DNA of 26,281 nt, from positions 1 through 26,281 of IMG/VR virus record IMGVR_UViG_3300019776_000341; one strand, given 5' to 3'. Positions 22,853 through 26,281 of this stretch are shown here, piece by piece. The stretch is from a virus. Below the pieces are notes generated by a model. It was not told where the DNA came from and ran no database searches. It saw nothing but the letters and a program-made list of their open reading frames with translations. A program made the position numbers and the translations under genes. Within the stretch, counting starts at the first letter, position 1; each line of letters begins with the position of its first letter.

Positions 22853-24040
22853 TCAATTTTGCGGAGTCTTTTTAGGAGCTCCTCCCACGCTAGGATTGCT
22901 AGCACTGCCTGCAATATTGGCTGGTACACGCAGGTCGTCATGACCTGGCTTGGCCACATAGCGTAGTTCCTCTCGGGCTTCGTTTGGAGAAATTACTCCG
23001 CCGTTGACCAGAGTGGTATAGTAAGCAGCCACGTCTTTCAATTCAGGCTGCAATGCTGATACGGTTGCAGTTACTGCTTCTACATCGTATCCGAAAAATC
23101 TTTCTACTGCACTAACATATCGATTTACGATGGGTAACACAGTCTCCAAGTAAAACAGTCTGAGGTTGGGGGCAATGTTTGCATTGTTGCCACCGTCTAA
23201 CAGGATTGGCGGCACTCCCAAGCTCTTCAATATCTTGGTGTCATGAGTTTTGATTGAGACATCAAAATCCATGTCTTTGAAAGTGTCGGCAAACTCTCCC
23301 CAGGGCTTTAATCCGCTGTCTAATATCATGGGACGTCGAGCACCATTTTTGGGTGAGTATTGAGTTTTCCAAGCTTCTAATGTTCGTTGCTTTGCAGTAG
23401 GGCTCAGAGTGTTGTCACTGGTCAAGATCAGGCCCATCACAGCTCCATTATCAAAGAACTGTTCTTGAAAGGTCTGCATCTTGTACAATATCTTGATGTT
23501 GCGGTCAGCTGAAGCTAAACGACTGGTGCCACGATAGATTGACACGCTGCTCAAGTCTTTGATGTGAAACACCTCGTCAGGCTTGAAAGTCACCTCTGAG
23601 TTGTAAGTATAGCCCTTTACAAAAGTTTTAGGGTCTGTTTCAATCTGTACGTTGCTGGCTGGTAGGTGGTACATGTGGGCACCATCCCAGTAGATAAATA
23701 TGTTGCCTTCCAGCAAGAAGTCTGTGAACATATTTATGCGAAATTCTTGTGCGCTTTGATATGGATTGGGTGTATAGTTCAACAACTTGATCAAGCTCTT
23801 TTGTCGTACACCACCCACTACCGCGTCGGCTTTGCTCTCTTTTACGTCGTAGTCCAGACTACTGCATGCACTCACAATCATGTTGACGCCACGGTTAACA
23901 CTCTCCAACCGGTTAAACGCCTGTAGGTAACTGATTGTGGCATTGGTGTCAACGCTGGTGCCTTCGTCACGACTAATAACGCCTTGAGCTGGGTTTAGTT
24001 TGGTAACCAACCAGCCCCTAAAATCTTTGATGATGTTCAT
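22853..24040 (-). CDS. HK97-type portal protein, 395 residues
   Basis: The chain has features of the phage portal family PF04860: NRLESVNRGVNMIVSACSSL, LLNYTPNPYQSAQEFRINMF, DFLLEGNIFIYWDG, YHLPASNVQIETDP and FKPDEVFHIKDLS. Further on are FFDNGAVMGLILTSD, LKSLGVPPILLDGG and LRLFYLETVLPIVNRYVSAV. Twelve copies would form the DNA channel at the unique capsid vertex. The start ATG is at 24040 (MNIIKDFRGW), with GAGGA about six bases upstream; a TTG at 24052 is in frame but less likely. The ribosome binding site overlaps the stop codon of the HNH gene. The stop is followed after 12 bases by the protease-capsid fusion. Confidence 0.92.
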   Translation of the reverse strand: MNIIKDFRGWLVTKLNPAQGVISRDEGTSVDTNATISYLQAFNRLESVNRGVNMIVSACSSLDYDVKESKADAVVGGVRQKSLIKLLNYTPNPYQSAQEFRINMFTDFLLEGNIFIYWDGAHMYHLPASNVQIETDPKTFVKGYTYNSEVTFKPDEVFHIKDLSSVSIYRGTSRLASADRNIKILYKMQTFQEQFFDNGAVMGLILTSDNTLSPTAKQRTLEAWKTQYSPKNGARRPMILDSGLKPWGEFADTFKDMDFDVSIKTHDTKILKSLGVPPILLDGGNNANIAPNLRLFYLETVLPIVNRYVSAVERFFGYDVEAVTATVSALQPELKDVAAYYTTLVNGGVISPNEAREELRYVAKPGHDDLRVPANIAGSASNPSVGGAPKKTPQN

Positions 24041-24048
24041 GGGATTCC

Positions 24049-24477
24049 TCAATAAAATTCGCTAAAACTGCCAGTCACCGCTTTGGGTTTAGTGTCTTGC
24101 GGTAACAATGTCTTAGCTTTTTGAGTTTCTATCCAGGAACCTTGCTTGACAGCAGTGGAAAGTGGTGGTGCTTTACCATACACTCCGTGCAGGGCTACAT
24201 GGTGACGGTTGCACAGTGTGTACACATCATCATATATTTCTTTGCGGTGATATTCAATAAACTCCTCACGATTTGCTAATACGGCTTCATCCGAGGAAAA
24301 ATCACGACCAGTTTTTTCAATCCAACGCTCTAACAACAGTGTCACTGAATGAGTGTGGTGCAGCTCCAAGTCTTTGTCGGTGCCACAAATATAACAATGA
24401 GCCTCTTTTTCATAAGCACTTTTAGCTTTATCCCGTATCCATTTTACAGGTATTCTGTTCCTAGTATTATTAGCCAT
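24049..24477 (-). CDS. HNH endonuclease, 142 residues
   Basis: A Cys-x2-Cys pair (CYIC, residues 28-31) is followed by ELHHTHSV (His40-His41) and LCNRHHVALHGVYG (Cys89, His92-His93). This is the HNH nuclease core with a zinc-binding cluster. HNH proteins near the terminase and portal genes of HK97-like phages take part in DNA packaging, while others are homing enzymes; I cannot separate the two roles here. Beside two GIY-YIG genes a homing role is possible. I use ATG at 24477 (MANNTRNRI); the frame extends to a TTG at 24486. It overlaps the end of the upstream GIY-YIG gene by eight bases. Confidence 0.85.
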   Translation of the reverse strand: MANNTRNRIPVKWIRDKAKSAYEKEAHCYICGTDKDLELHHTHSVTLLLERWIEKTGRDFSSDEAVLANREEFIEYHRKEIYDDVYTLCNRHHVALHGVYGKAPPLSTAVKQGSWIETQKAKTLLPQDTKPKAVTGSFSEFY

Positions 24478-25177
24478 CGGCGGCAATTCTCCAGCCTTTG
24501 TGAGTTTTACGGTTGCCTTTTAATAACATACTAAAAGCATATTGATGTAATGCATGCTGTCTACAAAATTCTGTAACGTTAGAAATATTGTTATATACTT
24601 CACCACTGGGAGATACTACTGGAAGATATTTTATACCTCTGGCCCCAGAAGAATTTCTAATACTAATTCTGGTTCCATTGAGCGACATTACATTACTATA
24701 CATGTCCGGATATTTTTCCTCAAGCCACTGATGAGTCTTACCACAAGCTGTTTGTCCTATAATACTGACGCTTACTCCGGTAATTTCACTAATTTTTACA
24801 AATGTAATTTTAGGATCGCAAAGTAGTTCTAATACTTTTTCTACTTGACAATTTGAATATTTAGCATGACCATTGTTTTCACCACGCGACTCGGGTGTAT
24901 CTGTAGCATGTTCTAGTACATTGAAACCGTTATTTACGCAGTCAAATATCTCTATTGCTTCATCTTCTGTGATATTTAATTCTTCAACACTACATTCACA
25001 GAGTATTTCTAAAAAAGGATTTCCATACTGAATGTACGCTTCCATCATTTTTGGATTAGCTTTATTGTTAATAAAGCTACTTAAATGCTGTTTGTAACGT
25101 TTTTCTATGTTGACGCTTTGCCCAACGTAGCACTGATCTGTGCCATTGAAGCACAGACGATAAATTCCAATAGTCAT
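24470..25177 (-). CDS. GIY-YIG endonuclease with C-terminal DNA-binding modules, 235 residues
   Basis: The nuclease core lies in residues 1-95: GIY at 4-6, YVG at 17-19, Arg27 and His31 in KRYKQHL, and a probable catalytic Glu73 in ITEDEAIEIF. Residues about 110-160 (HAKYSNCQVEKVLELLCDPK, then ISEITGVSVSIIGQ) look like a helix-turn-helix. Residues about 185-230 (VSPSGEVYNNISNVTEFCRQ, then SMLLKGNRKTHKGWRIA) resemble NUMOD-type modules of homing endonucleases. It is more AT-rich than its neighbours, which suggests transfer. It is the first gene after promoter P2 with a leader of about 100 bases. A free-standing mobile endonuclease is likely. Confidence 0.88.
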   Translation of the reverse strand: MTIGIYRLCFNGTDQCYVGQSVNIEKRYKQHLSSFINNKANPKMMEAYIQYGNPFLEILCECSVEELNITEDEAIEIFDCVNNGFNVLEHATDTPESRGENNGHAKYSNCQVEKVLELLCDPKITFVKISEITGVSVSIIGQTACGKTHQWLEEKYPDMYSNVMSLNGTRISIRNSSGARGIKYLPVVSPSGEVYNNISNVTEFCRQHALHQYAFSMLLKGNRKTHKGWRIAADG

Positions 25178-25285
25178 ATATTCCTACCCCTGACAAGGTT
25201 GAACTGGCGGTCCGTGTGTCAGCACGATGAAGGGTTAATTAGGCCCACCCGCAAAAAGTTGGTATTACAACTCTAAATTACCGAT
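25178..25285 (-). other. Long leader between P2 and the GIY-YIG gene
   Basis: About 100 bases separate the predicted start of transcription (near 25279) and the ATG at 25177. There is no ATG-started ORF inside. ACCCTT in the leader can pair with AGGGGT at the ribosome binding site (one G-U pair), and TGACA/TGTCA segments near the 3' end are inverted. The leader could fold and limit translation, as known for phage T4 homing endonuclease genes, but this is only a possibility. Confidence 0.4.
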
Positions 25286-25314
25286 ATTATAGCACGTAGG
25301 CAAACACCTGTCAA
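25286..25314 (-). promoter_or_regulatory. Consensus sigma70 promoter P2 between the endonuclease genes
   Basis: Minus strand: TTGACA (25314-25309), a 17-base spacer GGTGTTTGCCTACGTGC, then TATAAT (25291-25286), with TGC as extended -10. Both hexamers are perfect. It would transcribe the GIY-YIG, HNH, portal and capsid genes. The spacer shares TTGCCTAC with promoter P1. Confidence 0.9.
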
Positions 25315-25329
25315 AACCTTTTTTGGGGA

Positions 25330-25380
25330 CCTACAAATTTCAGTTCCACAATTTATACCACCAGCTACTAGATTTGTAGG
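25330..25380 (-). repeat. 9-bp inverted repeat at the end of the upstream GIY-YIG gene
   Basis: CCTACAAAT (25330-25338) and ATTTGTAGG (25372-25380) are perfect inverted copies, 33 bases apart, spanning the last codons and stop of the gene at 25340-25825. No U-run follows directly. It may form a long hairpin or mark an insertion boundary; evidence for either is thin. Confidence 0.35.
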
Positions 25381-25825
25381 CTCGAAGTGAAGCCACCTCC
25401 AGTTCCAAGTCTTTCAATCGGTCTAGTTCCCCAGGAGCCACTACACCGTGAAGACGTAGGTCCTTTAACTCACGGGCATTCTCAGACATGTTTTTGAGTA
25501 GGGCTCCTGTGCTGTGCTCCAAGACATGGCTATAACTACGTACCCAGCTGTCGTGTTCTGGAACGTCGGGGTACACAGTATTCAACAAGTTGACGCCTCG
25601 GCTAATCCAGGACCTCTCCAAAACATCTAGATGATCTGGATGGCACAGCTCTAACACCTCACAACTTGGAACTCCCCACACCTTGTAGTGAGACTGCAAT
25701 TCGGATGTGTGATTACCACGACGCAGTGAATTCAAGTGCTGTTTGTAGCGAGCACTTATGTCTACACTCTTGCCAATGTAGTTATAGCCGCTGTCGAACT
25801 TTAGGATATAAATTCCGCTTTTCAT
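25340..25825 (-). CDS. GIY-YIG endonuclease, 161 residues
   Basis: GIY at residues 4-6, YIG at 16-18, Arg26 and His30 in ARYKQHL, and Glu70 in LDVLERSWI form the GIY-YIG nuclease core. The tail is short (ELKDLRLHGVVAPGELDRLK, DLELEVASL), with a coiled-coil helix and no recognisable NUMOD module. RYKQHL and the spacing match the other GIY-YIG protein in the window, so the two are distant relatives. I use ATG at 25825 (MKSGIYILKF), four bases after the terminase stop. The frame extends to 25855, but that would overlap the terminase end and place extra residues before the conserved GIY start. A free-standing homing-type enzyme inserted between terminase and portal is the likely role. Confidence 0.85.
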   Translation of the reverse strand: MKSGIYILKFDSGYNYIGKSVDISARYKQHLNSLRRGNHTSELQSHYKVWGVPSCEVLELCHPDHLDVLERSWISRGVNLLNTVYPDVPEHDSWVRSYSHVLEHSTGALLKNMSENARELKDLRLHGVVAPGELDRLKDLELEVASLRAYKSSSWWYKLWN

Positions 25826-25829
25826 AGTC

Positions 25830-26281
25830 TTAAATAGTCCAAGAGTACAGGGCATATCTTAAGGCATCTGCCATGTGACTGTGTTTGTCGTGTAATGGTT
25901 TTTCTTTGGTCAGAGTCTCTCTGCTATCCCATCTGTATTGGCTTAACATTTCTAAGGTGTGAACACAATGAGGCGATACTTTTAACCGTCCGGTTTCTAT
26001 AATGGTTTGTACATATGCGATTCCAGGCAGTATATCTTTTTTTGCCTTGATAGTTGCTATGTCGTATAGATACGCAAGATCACTTGCAAATTGAGGTGCG
26101 GCGCTGTCTATAAATATACTGTCTACTTTCCAGCGCTCAATAAGTTCTTTAAAAGCAACGGCATGTATATCTGTAGTAGCTTCTGCTTTTAGGTACTCGT
26201 CTACCACATGAAAGGTGGACGAGGCTTGATTATAAACTATTACTATGAAAGATGTGGGGTCCCGGTATCCCACGTCAATAC
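25830..26281 (-). CDS. terL: Terminase large subunit, C-terminal nuclease domain (partial)
   Basis: The frame is open to the right edge, so only about 150 residues are seen. It begins with IDVGYRDPTSFIVIVYN, the first Asp motif of the RNase H-like nuclease that cuts concatemeric DNA during packaging. SIFIDSAAPQFASDLAYLYD carries the middle acidic motif, and KHSHMADALRYALYSW the last Asp (HxxDAxRYA). The ATPase half lies outside the window. The first GTG in frame (26273) is inside the nuclease core and is not a start. It ends at TAA four bases before the GIY-YIG gene. Confidence 0.92.
   Translation of the reverse strand, partial: IDVGYRDPTSFIVIVYNQASSTFHVVDEYLKAEATTDIHAVAFKELIERWKVDSIFIDSAAPQFASDLAYLYDIATIKAKKDILPGIAYVQTIIETGRLKVSPHCVHTLEMLSQYRWDSRETLTKEKPLHDKHSHMADALRYALYSWTI

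Noticed and set aside
24041-24052. TTG start for the portal at 24052
   Set aside because: It overlaps the ribosome binding site of the ATG at 24040, which fits better.
1-26281. tRNA genes, integrase, attachment sites or replication origin
   Set aside because: No cloverleaf, integrase or origin-like sequence was found; the window is entirely structural genes and endonucleases.

Overview
The window is one continuous structural region of a tailed bacteriophage (or prophage), with every gene on the minus strand. In transcription order it runs from the 3' end of the large terminase gene at the right edge, through head and tail genes, to a fibre/adhesin region cut by the left edge. A long tape measure gene, a -1 frameshifted tail-chaperone pair, a tail terminator, a tail tube and a lambda J-like tip protein indicate a siphovirus with a long non-contractile tail. 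Portal, prohead protease and capsid are of the HK97 type. Base composition is moderately AT-rich. The promoters match the bacterial sigma70 consensus, the ribosome binding sites are canonical, and the tail tip is lambda-like, which suggests a Gram-negative host, but nothing visible names it.

Right part (26281 to about 20200): terminase C-terminus, two GIY-YIG endonucleases, one HNH endonuclease, HK97-type portal, and a single long gene fusing prohead protease, coiled-coil scaffold and major capsid protein. That gene has a strong internal in-frame ribosome binding site that could give capsid protein without protease. It ends in a terminator hairpin overlapped by an 18-bp hairpin next to the start of the head-tail adaptor gene.

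Middle part (about 20200 to 10900): adaptor, a 555-residue neck/tail-completion candidate of mixed base composition, tail terminator, a large tail tube protein, and the G and G-T tail assembly chaperones. The slippery heptamer GGGAAAC and a downstream hairpin are visible. A terminator closes this unit. A consensus promoter then starts the next unit, whose first gene is the 1555-residue tape measure with its Shine-Dalgarno sequence held in a hairpin.

Left part (about 10900 to 1): two minor tail proteins, a 1649-residue fusion of lambda K-, I- and J-like parts (NlpC/P60 peptidase, ubiquitin-like and membrane segment, tip protein with FN3 domains), a fibre with an S74 self-cleaving chaperone, and small tail-region proteins. 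A third promoter drives a cassette of BppU-like, fibre-like and unknown proteins. This cassette ends in an open frame of tandem 38-42-residue beta-propeller-like repeats that runs off the window.

The least expected features are three promoters sharing TTGAC-N17-TGnTATAAT with a common TGCC in the spacer, the protease-scaffold-capsid fusion with an internal start, the competing hairpins after the capsid gene, and the repeat adhesin lying in frame with its upstream neighbour behind a single TGA.
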